Position numbers and translations under genes: made by a program. A model generated the notes under the pieces. The model ran no database searches. It was given only the letters and a program-made list of their open reading frames with translations, and was not told the origin of the DNA. From Andalucia godoyi (lineage: Eukaryota > Discoba > Jakobea > Jakobida > Andaluciidae): a stretch of DNA of 64,000 nt. Shown here piece after piece: positions 20,214 through 30,500 of the stretch; position 1 is the stretch's first letter, and every line of letters begins with the position of its first letter. The stretch covers positions 126,607 to 190,606 of the forward strand of contig VRVR01000017.1 in the NCBI GenBank assembly GCA_009859145.1, in the 5' to 3' direction.

Positions 20214-20655
20214 CACGTCATTGTCATGCATACGGGGGAGTATACACAAACAGACACGGTCGATACTGGCCGACACTAGCACGTTTGTTTCACAGGAATT
20301 CGTGATACACGGCCTCCTAGGTCCCGCAGACCTATTAAGAGACCGCGTGTCACTACGCCTACCGCCTCTTCCTCTCGCATCTCCAGGTGCATCAATCGCT
20401 GCAACTGAGGACACGAAAGCGCCTGCTGCTAGGGCCGTCAGCATCAAAATGCACCCTTCTCAGGAGCAACGTGTCACGCTGAGAAAGTGGCTCACAGATT
20501 GATCGAGATTGGGGACGGAGCGCGGAACATTTATCTGAAGAACGCCGTGAGGCGTGTCGGGGCCTATCCCCTTCCCGGCAACGGGATGCAAGATTGAATA
20601 TGCACATGTCTATTCGTAGATATGCAGCATGTTCAGTGTATAACGTAGCCGCATG
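20214..20655 (+). mobile_element. Internally deleted Fanzor (TnpB-like) element, remnant A
   Basis: About 440 bp, nearly identical to 56120-56552 outside one block. It keeps the two ends of a Fanzor gene. The N-terminal piece (20390-20501) reads ARAVSIKMHPSQEQRVTLRKW, the typical start of TnpB/Fanzor proteins. Directly after it (20502-20595) comes the C-terminal RuvC-III region: with one base removed from the GGGG run it reads GARNIYLKNA then RVGAYP, and a TGA at 20595. The roughly 400 codons between (RuvC-I, RuvC-II, zinc finger) are gone. An extra G shifts the frame, so it cannot make nuclease. The 3' part is rich in short hairpins. The element ends 180 bp upstream of the HMG-CoA lyase ATG. 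Confidence 0.8.
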
Positions 20656-20835
20656 GAGGAAGACACTCCCTGATGGGACGGATGATGCCAGCTTGATGCT
20701 AGTGACCGACGGTGCCGGTACGGTGCTGTTTAAGAACACCTACTGCACGCCACGCCAGCAATACCTTGGGGAAATTGCCTCGATGAGACAGGTCTGTCTG
20801 CTGAGAAGTTGCTCAAGAAAAGTTGCTGCATTGTT

Positions 20836-21828
20836 ATGAACTTCGCGGAGTTGATTGGTCGTATGGGGTTTCGGGACAAGTCGGTCCGCGCTTTTTCTTC
20901 GTTGTCCGGTATTTCGAGCCGATTCCAAGTTCCCAGGAAGGTGAGGATCGTTGAAGTTGGACCTCGAGACGGATTGCAGAATGAGAAGCAGGTAATTCCG
21001 ACAGATATAAAAATTGGATTAGTGGATGGACTAAGCGCATCAGGGCTTCGGAGCATTGAGACAACGTCGTTCGTGTCGCCAAAAGCTGTTCCTCAAATGG
21101 GAGATGCCGCGGAAGTCATGCGTCGTATTAACCGTGTTCCAGGAGTTTCATATTCTGCTTTGACTCCGAATGCAAAAGGACTGGAAGCAGCTCTGGCTCT
21201 AAATGTATCGGAAGTCGCTGTGTTTACTGCAGCGTCGGATAGCTTTACACAAAAAAATATCCAGTGCTCTGTGGATGAGTCGTTTGATCGTTTTGAAGCA
21301 ATTTTCTCAGCGTCTTCGAGAGTGAAGGTTCGGGGTTATGTTTCATGCGTCCTCGGTTGTCCGTACGAAGGGGTTATTTCTCCGCAGCGTGTTGTCGAAG
21401 TGACCAAGCGTCTGTTTGATAAGGGATGTTACGAAGTGTCGCTCGGTGATACGATCGGCGTTGGAACTGTTGGTTCGACTGCGAGACTGTTGGAAGAATG
21501 CGTGCGGTCCGGAATCGACCTGTCTCGCATTGCAGTGCATTTTCATAATACATACGGTCAAGCGCTTGCCAATATTTTTTGTGCATTGCAGTTTGGGGTC
21601 AGTGTGGTGGATTCCTCCATTGCTGGTCTCGGCGGATGCCCGTATGCTCGAGGCGCTTCTGGAAACGTTGCAACAGAGGATGTGGTGTACATGCTAAATG
21701 GAATGGGAATCGAAACCGGGGTAGATTTACAACGTTTGCTAGAAGCTGGAAAATACATTTGCGATCATCTCCAGCGACAACCCTCTTCAGGTGTCGGTCG
21801 AGCTCTGGGGGGCAAGTCATCGCAATGA
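20836..21828 (+). CDS. HMGCL: Hydroxymethylglutaryl-CoA lyase
   Basis: Cleaves 3-hydroxy-3-methylglutaryl-CoA to acetyl-CoA and acetoacetate, the last step of leucine breakdown. 330 residues from the ATG at 20836; the open frame to the left has no ATG. Signature segments: [12 protein letters not shown] (substrate-binding Arg and metal-binding Asp), [24 protein letters not shown], the metal ligands in [10 protein letters not shown], and [14 protein letters not shown] holding the catalytic Cys. The first 30 or so residues are basic and Ser-rich ([12 protein letters not shown]), fitting a mitochondrial presequence. The animal peroxisomal CKL tail is absent. It converges on VPS28 with 75 bp between stops. 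Fanzor remnant A sits in the upstream region and could affect its promoter. Confidence 0.96.
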   Translation: MNFAELIGRMGFRDKSVRAFSSLSGISSRFQVPRKVRIVEVGPRDGLQNEKQVIPTDIKIGLVDGLSASGLRSIETTSFVSPKAVPQMGDAAEVMRRINRVPGVSYSALTPNAKGLEAALALNVSEVAVFTAASDSFTQKNIQCSVDESFDRFEAIFSASSRVKVRGYVSCVLGCPYEGVISPQRVVEVTKRLFDKGCYEVSLGDTIGVGTVGSTARLLEECVRSGIDLSRIAVHFHNTYGQALANIFCALQFGVSVVDSSIAGLGGCPYARGASGNVATEDVVYMLNGMGIETGVDLQRLLEAGKYICDHLQRQPSSGVGRALGGKSSQ

Positions 21829-21903
21829 GCGTGCTCACTTCCCAGGCGAATGCGAATCCGTAAAGTAATTCTGTGCACCTGTCCCCTTCAGATAATAACC
21901 TAT

Positions 21904-22619
21904 TCACGCCGACAGCGCTTTATGGAACTCTGTATATGCAGTGTCTAGATCAAACATCAGTTGTCGTACATCTTCCGAACTTAACGTCTCCGTCGCACGC
22001 ATCGCATTCATTTTGGTAAACCAATCTTGCAATCTTCTTGTATGTTTTTCATATTCCATTGGAAGAAATGAGCTACTTTTGGACAAAGCCTCGACCAGGT
22101 CTTGAACGAGAGGAAACAGCTGGTCCACAGCGTTCATGTCCAGCTTCAGGGAATCCATTACCGTAATGAAAAATTGAACAGTCTCTGCGACTTGCTTTGT
22201 TTGGATTGTGGAAGAGCTGCATTTCAGTGGTTAGACATTTGAAGCGAATTCCAAAACAGTTTCGACAAAAAAAGCGAAAAAAAAAAAGAAAAAAAGCAAG
22301 CATACCCGACTGCTCGAAACTCCGTGGTCGCTGGAACACCGACTCGTAGTCGCCGTAAGGCAGTCGGCGCACTGACAGAATACTCCGCGACAAACTGGTC
22401 CAGGCTCCATTTATCTCCAAGAGAAGAAGACAACAACTTGTACTGAGAAAGTAGTTTTGCGCATTGCTGCGCATACGAGTCCTGGGAGAGAGCATCCCGA
22501 GTGTATGCCTTCTCCAGGTGTTCGATGCAATGAATGAGCGCAAACATGTCCGCAAGCGCATCGTAGTACTCTCTCTCGTTTCGGTTCGACGCCAGTTTGA
22601 CTCTGTCAGTGGAAATCAT
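21904..22619 (-). CDS. VPS28: VPS28, ESCRT-I subunit (one intron)
   Basis: ESCRT-I component that links the complex to ESCRT-II in multivesicular-body sorting. Two exons, 22306-22619 and 21904-22216, with an 89 bp intron (GTATGC donor, CTAAC branch-like site, TGCAG acceptor; phase 2). The spliced protein is 208 residues against about 220 in humans. The N-terminal half has NEREYYDALADMFALIHCIEHLEKAY and the Cys-containing helix of the VPS28 core; the C-terminal four-helix domain has QFFITVMDSLKLDMNAVDQ and ends MFDLDTAYTEFHKAL. Without splicing the first exon runs into a poly-T intron read as Phe/Lys-rich nonsense. Its ATG lies next to a plus-strand ATG at 22621, hinting at a tight divergent promoter. 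Confidence 0.93.
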
Positions 22620-22938
22620 TATGGATACAACCCCCGGTAAGTTTGCTTATTATCAGTTATGCGTCAGCAAACAATTCGGGAGCAAAAGAACATCCAACTT
22701 TTGTGCTCAAGAAGACTGTTCAGGCTGTTCAACAAAGGTTCCGAATCCTGCAGCCCAGCATCTGTACAGCTCGAATTACAACAGATGATGGCTTCATGAC
22801 CCGTCATTAGATTTACTCCGTGTGTCGCAGGCTTTGCGGCTCCCACAAGTCTCTCGTCAGAACCACGCATTATGGACAATTTTCAGTCCTCTTGATTGCC
22901 TAGCAAGGTACCACGAATGCAGAAAACTTAAATTCCAC

Positions 22939-23780
22939 ATGACTGACTCGCATCTCAAAGCCACCATCTCTTCTGCGGAAACAAACTCTGGACAAGAGGT
23001 CCCAGATTACGGAAGGCGTATTCAGTCTATTGTTGCAGAGCTTGGTGCTGCAGTTCGTCACGCCAATGTGTCGTCCGACGCGGATCTTGTCTCATTTCTT
23101 TCAGGATATTTTACAGATAAGGCAGAGGAACAAAAATGGCGTGGTAGCGTCCAGGTAAGTCTAGATTCTGTCGACAGACTTGTGGAAACATTGTGTCAGT
23201 TGTATCCAGTGCAGGAAACAAAGGAAAACGATTGTTGCACTCCTGCGATTCCCATCCGCGTTTTGTCCTTCACATCAGAAGCTGTGGGAATTGGAAAGTG
23301 TACAGTGTCCACCTGCATCGAATGGTGTTTTGCACATGCAGATGCTTCTGAAAAACAGATTGCCGATACGGCAGTCCCGTGGGCATTTTGGGTCTTCATC
23401 ATGGCTTCCTTTGCAACACCCACGGAATTCGATTGCTGGAACAGGGTCAAAGAGATTTTACAGAAGCATTGCTGTGTGAGTGAAAGCGGAATTGAAAATA
23501 TTGTCGGCTCTGTTGAATGCTGGCTCTTGTCGATTGGATGTGTTCCATCTTGATATTCCAAGGTGGTTGTAAAAAACATCACGGACTGCATATCGGTGCG
23601 TGTTTCTGCTTTCAACACTCTCTACTGGGATGCCGTTGATGAGTTCAAAGCCACCGTTGATCAAGGTGTGTCGTCCCCTTCGTATTACTTAAAACGCTTG
23701 TTTTGTTCTGTTTTGTTTTTGTAGTCCACTTTCATGCACAAGTCATACCTCTTGAAATCACCAACGGCAATGTGAAATAA
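22939..23780 (+). CDS. Unknown protein with three exons
   Basis: I do not recognise this protein. The frame is open to 23553, but an in-frame TGA there is removed by an intron (23476-23562, 87 bp, GTGAGT donor), and a second intron (23666-23724, 59 bp, TTTTTGTAG acceptor) follows. Exons are 22939-23475, 23563-23665 and 23725-23780, giving 231 residues ending NGNVK. All phases agree. The protein is helical, with a Cys-rich middle (CTVSTCIEWCFAHADAS) and no signal peptide. The start is uncertain: the ATG at 22939 is the first in this frame, but an exon 22621-22636 with a perfect GTAAGT donor could splice to an acceptor near 22850 or 22904 and add residues. Confidence 0.65.
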
Positions 23781-24149
23781 TAATGTACGTTTTAGTGAAA
23801 TGTAAGTAATGTTAAAGGAGGAAAAAAATAGAAGGTGGAATAATAGCGTTGACATTTGCGGCAACAGCACTAGCGAATTCAGGTTGCACGCACTGAAAGC
23901 GCAGATAAGTTGCCTGGGATGCGAACCCATCACACTCTGTCCCTCGCACCGTTTGAAACAGTTCTCATTAGCAGGAGAGCTCTTTGGTAAAGCGGGGATC
24001 CATTTTAGAAAAGGAGGAAAAAGGAAAAGAAGAAGAAGAAGAAGAAGAAGAAGAAGAAGAGAGGAGACAGGACAAACAAGTGAAAGTGCGAAAACCCTCC
24101 CCACCCCTTGAGACCAGAGCCAGCATCCATTGAGACTTTACAGTAATTA
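23781..24149. other. Intergenic with a (GAA)n tract
   Basis: A purine tract of AAGAAG units lies at about 24020-24062. A T-arm-like GGTTCGCATCCC lies on the minus strand near 23925, but no complete tRNA can be folded. No gene seen. Confidence 0.5.
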
Positions 24150-24910
24150 AAAAAGGGGTTTATTCGTGTCCAGCAGAACCAGACATTTTCTCACGCAGGC
24201 GCTTACGTGAGACTCCAACTCGCTTGCGCAGGGAGATTCCGACACGAGAGTTGCGGCCGGATGAGCGAGCATTGACGAATGTTCATCGCGGCCCAAGCAC
24301 CGGCGGTGAGATGGACAGTTCACTGTGGCCCAGTGTCTCAACCCCCTGGGCACGAATCGCTCGCGACGCGTCGCTGGATTCGCAGACATCTTCAGGCGCA
24401 CCCCTCTTTGGGTGCTGGTGGAACCGAAATAAAGGTAATACAAGGTCATTTCCACAGCCGCAACATTTTGTTCATCGTGCAGTACGCGTCGATTGCTTCG
24501 AAATTCCGGAACCGTTTCTCGATGGCTCGCCGGATGGCGCACACCGATATGGTGTTTTGTAATAAAGAGTACTCTTAAAACTGAAATTAACTACTATTTA
24601 ATTTATCTTGTGATACGCACACAGAAAAGATAACAAACACAAGGAAAACAGAAGCAAAACAGAAACCAAAGCAAACGAATAAACGAACAAAAGAGAGAGA
24701 GAACACTCGAAAGGTGCGCTGCAACGACCATTACGGTCGGTGGCGCCGATCGAGTTTCGAAAATTCGAAAGGATGAAGAACACGAAAAGGATAAACCGAC
24801 AATGCACGGCGAAGTTGTGGCGACGCGGTGCCAAATAAAAGGAAAAATATCAAAATATGAACACTACAGTGTTTTATTTAATGTTTTCTTTTTGACAAAA
24901 CGAAGTAATT
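24150..24910. repeat. Dispersed repeat family 1, copy 2
   Basis: Related to 4505-4835. The left block (24150-24290) reads on the minus strand as a basic protein tail (VGISLRKRVGVSRKRLREKM is part) ending in TAA then AATAAA-type sequence. The right block (about 24805-24910) matches the second block of copy 1. Between them the minus strand has short protein-like stretches (CAIRRAIEKRFRNFEAIDAY) separated by stops. I infer an old element of unknown class; the direction of any original gene would be minus. Confidence 0.55.
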
Positions 24911-25372
24911 GTCGGAATTTCGGAATTGAATTTTATGGAAACGCCTGCTGCTACTGCAATGTTGCATGCAATCGATCCCACAAGTCAATCGTCTAGGGGG
25001 GAGGGGGGAGGGAGGGAAGGCCCCAGCACACAAGTGCAGAGACCCACCAAAAAGACTCTTCCCAGTCGAATGACCTATTGAAATCATTCCTTCAAAAGAG
25101 AGAGTGACATCAACCGAATTCCCCATCTCCAACGCAACAAGCACCCACGGAAAAAAAAACACTTCTTGCAGTCATTTCAACCAGTCTGCATCGAGCACCT
25201 ACGAAGGAACACTGAGATTTGGTGTTTCCACTGGGTCCGATTTAACAACAATCTACACATGAAACAGTGAACATCCTCGGATTTCGCTTCCATTTCCTCA
25301 TTGTTTTTTCATCTCCCGGGGTGTTTCTTTGTGATAATTCTGCGACAATATAGATAGAAGACGAAGCACGTG

Positions 25373-25403
<31 letters not shown>
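25373..25403. repeat. (CA)n microsatellite
   Basis: About 15 CA units just downstream of the minus-strand gene at 25437-26075. The surrounding 24911-25436 holds no recognisable gene. Confidence 0.9.
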
Positions 25404-25407
<4 letters not shown>

Positions 25408-25436
25408 CGCAATGCAAGGAAAAACCGGACACAGCG

Positions 25437-26075
25437 TCATGGTGTATCTGGAGATGCTGATTCCCAGACTACCCGGACGTTGTCACTGCTGATTTCATTG
25501 AAAATCCCACTCAACAATGGACCGACGATTGGATCCGTAGCCCAATCAACAGCAGATCGTGGATTCCGAATGATATCTGCAAATGCATCAAGAACGTGCG
25601 ATGAAAGTATATTTGGAAAATGCAAAATTGACTGCACGTGCGCAACAACATCCGAAGAAGAGAGCTTCAGTGCCGTCAAAACGGAAGATGAATCGCTGCG
25701 CTTGACGTGCTGGACACGGTCATCTCCGGGCCGGCGGAGCGGAGGAAGAGAAGTGGACATCCAATCTGCGACAACACTGCTGGCCTCCTGTGCAAACGCG
25801 TACAAGGAGAGCTTGTTTCCAGACGACATATGTTTCAGCCAAGCTTCCTCAATTCGATCATCAGGTCGTAGAGGCTGCATCCCCGACCAAGATGAGACTT
25901 CCCGCTTGTGGTTTCCAAAGTCGCAGACCAAGTACCTGAACGACGTGTTCAGCGGAAAGTTGTCGATTGTCGCAAGAACTGAATCGAGATCTGACAATTT
26001 ACGAGACGCATCGCAGTTGAACACATGAACGTTTCCACATCTTGTTGCAACTTGCAACACAATTCGTTGAACCAT
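25437..26075 (-). CDS. Unknown 212-residue protein
   Basis: Clean frame from an ATG at 26075 to a TGA at 25437. I do not recognise the protein. The first 100 residues look like a compact alpha/beta domain (short strands VQRIVLQVA and FRYLVCDFG, then helices), faintly reminiscent of a ubiquitin-like or PB1 fold. The second half is helical (DVVAHVQSILHF, VLDAFADIIR). No signal peptide or membrane segment. It is divergent from the PTEN-family gene, whose ATG is 350 bp away. The opposite strand also has a 182-codon frame, but it reads as Ser/Arg-rich antisense, so I prefer this strand. Confidence 0.55.
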   Translation of the reverse strand: MVQRIVLQVATRCGNVHVFNCDASRKLSDLDSVLATIDNFPLNTSFRYLVCDFGNHKREVSSWSGMQPLRPDDRIEEAWLKHMSSGNKLSLYAFAQEASSVVADWMSTSLPPLRRPGDDRVQHVKRSDSSSVLTALKLSSSDVVAHVQSILHFPNILSSHVLDAFADIIRNPRSAVDWATDPIVGPLLSGIFNEISSDNVRVVWESASPDTP

Positions 26076-26425
26076 TCACTGCAGCATCGAACGCAGAAAA
26101 CAGCGAATCCTGCTCTCTCCAGCTGGAGCGTCCAAACGTTTTCCAACTGGGATCGTGGACTGCATCCCGTTTTCAGTGCTGATTCGTCCTTTTTATGTCA
26201 ACCTGTTATTATTGCAGCATCCATTGATGCTTGCATCGATCCAGGCATTCCGGTGCTGACTGATTTTTTCTTTTTCTTTTTCTTCTTTTCAATCGCTGGA
26301 CCCCCCCAACTCCCCCCGCCTTCTCACTTTTTGGAGCGTGCTTTGTCTTCTTCTTCTTCTTCTTCTTCGTGTATTCAAATCGACGACGTCACCCCACGAT
26401 TGCTTATTTCCATTGTGCGATCTCA

Positions 26426-27517
26426 ATGTCTGAACTTCTGGGATTTGTCATTCGTCCGGTTACAACGTTCATTAGAACGCTCGTCTCCGGCGACAAACGG
26501 CGATTCCGCGATGGACGGTACGACCTGGATCTGTCCTACATCACGGACCGCATCATGGGAATGGCAATCCCCGCAACAGGAATCGCCAGTCTTTGGCGAA
26601 ATCCTGCTTCTGAATTGGCAGCGTTTTTGAATGAATACCATCCAAAATCCTACAGAATCTTCAATCTTTCAACATTGCCGTATGATACGTCCTATTTTGA
26701 TGCGGATTCTGTTGTTGATCTTGGGTTTCCCGACCACCACAACCCACCATTGTTGTTATTGCATAGACTCTGCCAAGAAATTGACAAATATCTTTCACTG
26801 GATTCCAGCAATGTTGTCTTGATTCACTGTCTTGCTGGTCGTGGGCGAACAGGCACAGTAATTGCGAGCTACTTGACGTATTCTGGGGAGTTTGACTCGG
26901 GATCGGAAGCACTCGAGCATTTTGCTCAGAGGCGGAGTTATGTCAACAAGGGGGTTACGCAGCCTTCGCAAAGACGATATGTGCAGTATTATTCTGAACT
27001 AATCTGCAATCGCCGTCCTTCGCACATCCCTGTTAAACTTATGCGCGTTGTTCTCTATTCACTTCCTCGAGTATCGAAAGGCAAGCAAGGCACAATCGCT
27101 GTTCCACAAATCGACATATTCACTGCCCCTGCACAGAGTGCAGAGCCAACCCTTCTGTTTCGCTCTTCTCTTCAGCACAGCGTCATTGGATCGGCGTCCG
27201 CCGATGTCCCAATCCAGCTGGCTCTCCCCCAAGTCACAGACATTTACATTCGTTGTTATCACGTCGTTGATTCATCCAAGCCTGGCAAGGACGGGGCTGG
27301 AAAAAGGAAGTTTCTATTTCGTCTTGGGTTCAACACAGGTTTCTTACCCTTAGGAGTGTTGCGCTTAACAAAGTCCGAGATTGACGATGCGATCAAGAGT
27401 TCCAAGTTCGATGCAGATTTTTTTATAGACATCGTATGTGACAGAATGGATGGAAAAGAAGATCTAAAGAATGGCGAGGACCCTTTGCGGACAATCCAGA
27501 AACGAGATCGGCGATAG
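26426..27517 (+). CDS. PTEN: PTEN-family phosphoinositide phosphatase with altered P-loop
   Basis: 363 residues from the ATG at 26426; the upstream in-frame ATG (26369) lies in a TTC-rich leader. The PTEN layout is clear: KRRFRDGRYDLDLSYI (PIP2-binding and start of the phosphatase domain), SYRIFNLSTLPYDTSYFDADSV, FPDHHNPPLLLL, the active site HCLAGRGRTGT (His134, catalytic Cys135, Arg141), the TI-loop region KGVTQPSQRRYVQYY, then a C2 domain (about 205-350) with CYHVVDSS and DFFIDIVCD. Classical PTEN has Lys at the two P-loop positions that read the 3- and 5-phosphates; here they are Leu136 and Arg139. The protein stops soon after C2, without the long PTEN tail. Its stop codon directly abuts that of dynein. 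Confidence 0.9.
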   Translation: MSELLGFVIRPVTTFIRTLVSGDKRRFRDGRYDLDLSYITDRIMGMAIPATGIASLWRNPASELAAFLNEYHPKSYRIFNLSTLPYDTSYFDADSVVDLGFPDHHNPPLLLLHRLCQEIDKYLSLDSSNVVLIHCLAGRGRTGTVIASYLTYSGEFDSGSEALEHFAQRRSYVNKGVTQPSQRRYVQYYSELICNRRPSHIPVKLMRVVLYSLPRVSKGKQGTIAVPQIDIFTAPAQSAEPTLLFRSSLQHSVIGSASADVPIQLALPQVTDIYIRCYHVVDSSKPGKDGAGKRKFLFRLGFNTGFLPLGVLRLTKSEIDDAIKSSKFDADFFIDIVCDRMDGKEDLKNGEDPLRTIQKRDRR

Positions 27518-30500
27518 CTAGTGGTATTTCCACGAAATGATAGCACAGCCCCTTAAGCAAACAACAGAGGTTGATTCTTGGAATCCTTGCGGCAACACCA
27601 CATCCATGAGCATGTTTGTTCGACTCGTATTTGTGTACAGCGGCATCGTAACGACATCTCGTTTTAAACCCGTGGAGCTGCTGGTATCAGGCGCTTCGGA
27701 AAACGTCAGTTTCATACACGGCAGTGAAGCGGTTCCCACACCACTTTCGGCGAGTGATACAGCCCCATCTAACCAAACACACCCTTCTAGTTGCAGATCA
27801 GTAACAATAAATTGTACAGGCAACTTGTTTGACACGGGATCATCCATGTTTTCAAAGACGAGCTTAGGGCAGAGAGTTTCCAAAGGCTTCTCCAGAATCT
27901 CCGCAGCCAGCTGATGGACAGCAGTGATAAACGCTTGCGGAGACAGCAGTTTTCCAAGACACACCCGAACCGTGGAACTCGTCCCATCTCGAGAACAAGC
28001 ATCGACAATCGAACGCAGTTGTGCGTGTCGAACGGACAGCTCAGGAATCCACGCACTCGCCAAAGGATTAGGTGCTGTTTCGAACATCCGCCAGTCTGCG
28101 GGGACCGTATCAGCCGACAGAAGTCGAAGCGTCATCCGAGTAGAATTCGTAAATCGAGACTGCCCTTTAAGCACGCTGAGCAGATCGCTAAGGTCCTGCC
28201 GAACTCGCAACAACACTGCGTTGAGCAGCCCAATTTCCCGAACCAAGAATCGACCAACAGCTTCTCCAATGTCTCTCCTCATTTCAGGTAAAGAAATTGT
28301 CGCAGGTAATACATCTAGCCAATGGTTACACGAAGAAATGATAATTGCAGTGCCTGATGCAACAGAATCCGCGGACTTCGAACCACTCAGATCCTTTTCG
28401 TAAGCAGATTCGTCTTCCATTGAGGCTTGAAGAATCAATATCTTTTTCATCAGGTGTTCGCCTTGTCGCAAATGTACCATGTGCTGCGCCGATATGGGCA
28501 GTCCGATCCAATTTGGACCTTCTGTCGAAGGCAGGGAGGCGACCCAAGTTGAAAAATCTTCAAGGTTGACAATTCTACTGCTCAACAAGACTTCATTCTT
28601 CACAAGAACGAATCCATCCTTGTATGCATCTGCAGTCATGAAACTCTCCACGAGAGCCCGAAGGATCATCAAATCACGCTTGTTCTCGATCTTGCCTCCA
28701 TAAATCGAAGAAGTCAACAGGGACCGAATCGCATTCCACGGTAGTTCGTCTGGCCGAACGTTCTGTCGACCCTTAGAGACTCGATCTATCCACAAGTCAA
28801 CAACATCAAATGCAAATCGAAGATCAGCGTCATTGAACTCGTATTTCTTGGACCAGCCAAGAGGAATGAATCGAAGACGCTCCTGAACAACAGCATGAAG
28901 CCAGGAGAGCAACACATGCATACGGATACGCTCCAAGGGAGGTTGCACAACATTCGACGATGCTGCCACAGTCCGTAGCACGTGGGAAACCGAAGCCTGA
29001 ATTCCTGGGGCAGCCTCATTCATCAAAATAAACGATCGTCGAAGGAGCGTTGACGGCAATGCAGAGTTAGACTCGGAAGAAAGGAATAATCGGAACGAAG
29101 GTCTTGACATTTGGGACAAAGTCGCAAGTCGCTTGTCCAAAGTCTCAATCCAGTTCAGGGCAAGGTGAACGTTCTTCAGCAACAACCAGGAACCAGATCG
29201 GGTCGCAGAATTCAGAAGTGATTCAGCTTCTACAATGCTATCCGCATCACCCAAGGCCACAGACAAAAACTGAACACCCAATGTCTCCGACGCAAGCTTC
29301 TCAACGGCATCCGTCGGATCGTAACCCGGAGTGGAAATCATTAGCAACGGACTTGAGGGCACCACACTTTCCACGATGCGTCGGAGATTCGCTTCGGAAG
29401 AGTCCCGCAAAAATTCTGCACCAAAAACAGACAGCACAAAGCTTTCCATTGCAAAGACGAGACGATCGGGACGGAGAGCCTTCGTTAACAGCAAAGAGTG
29501 AAATGCACAGAGAACCTTGGAGGCTGCGTCTTGTCCATTTGCTTGCGATCCTAACAACTGTGAAGCAAGAACTTCTGGCTTTTCTGCAGACAAGATGTCA
29601 AATACCGCAGTCATGGTGGTTGCATCCTGGCTCTTAAGCTGGTCCTGGAGTAACTTGAATGACGCCAAGGAAAGCAAAGACTGCAGTGCGGTTGACGATG
29701 AAGCAGATAGCTTGGATTGCAAGGCAGCGGGCATTGCAGTCTTTCCGCTGCCGGATTTCTCCAGTGAGACCGACAGGTGGAATAGCAACTCCGACTCTCG
29801 CGCAGAAATATCGACGCCACAGACATCGACAGCATACATAATGGAAAATCGCGATGCAAGCGCAAGGGCATCCACGTACAGCAGAGAACGACGGATGCGG
29901 GAAAACGCTGAAGAAAACAGCGAGATGATGAACGACGAAATTCGGAGCTCGGATCCTCGATCACCTTCAGCATGAGGACTGGACAGCACAGTCTTCAAAA
30001 TGACCCAGAATGTGTCAAGAGAGAACTGATAAAGATTGTTAATCTCCGAGAGGCGGAGGAGAGAAAAATAGATGCGAGAACAAACAGCAGCAAACGGTTG
30101 GTACACCGCTGCAGCTCGAGACAAATCTCTCATCACCACATCTGTTTCCTGCATGCGATTTTGAACATCGAACGCCTCCTTCTTAACAGTTTCAAGTTTT
30201 CTGAGAACAACGTCGTCTTCAAGAAGATTCGCCGTTGAATCGGATAGCGCATTCAGCAATTCCTCCTCCAAATTTCGCAGACGCACACGGTATTCCCCTT
30301 GCGACCGCAGTACTTCGGTGCGACGATTCTCAATGTCGGGTCTTTCTGAAAGCAATATGAGGGCAAGGGATTGACTGACCAAAGAAGCAGGAGTGACCGA
30401 GAAATTGACAAACGTCACCCTCGAGGAGACATCAGGAGAAAACTGGTGCAGTGGGTTCTTCGTGATCAAATACAATGCAAATGACGGCGAAAGATCTACC

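Noticed and set aside
23880-23990. Possible tRNA-Ser (GCT) on the minus strand, with GGTTCGCATCCC and a CTGCTAAT loop
   Set aside because: The T-arm and a variable-arm-like hairpin can be drawn, but the anticodon loop has eight bases and no acceptor or D-arm can be paired.
25480-26028. Plus-strand 182-codon frame opposite the unknown gene at 25437-26075
   Set aside because: Composition is Ser/Arg-rich with no domain pattern; the minus frame is longer and more protein-like.
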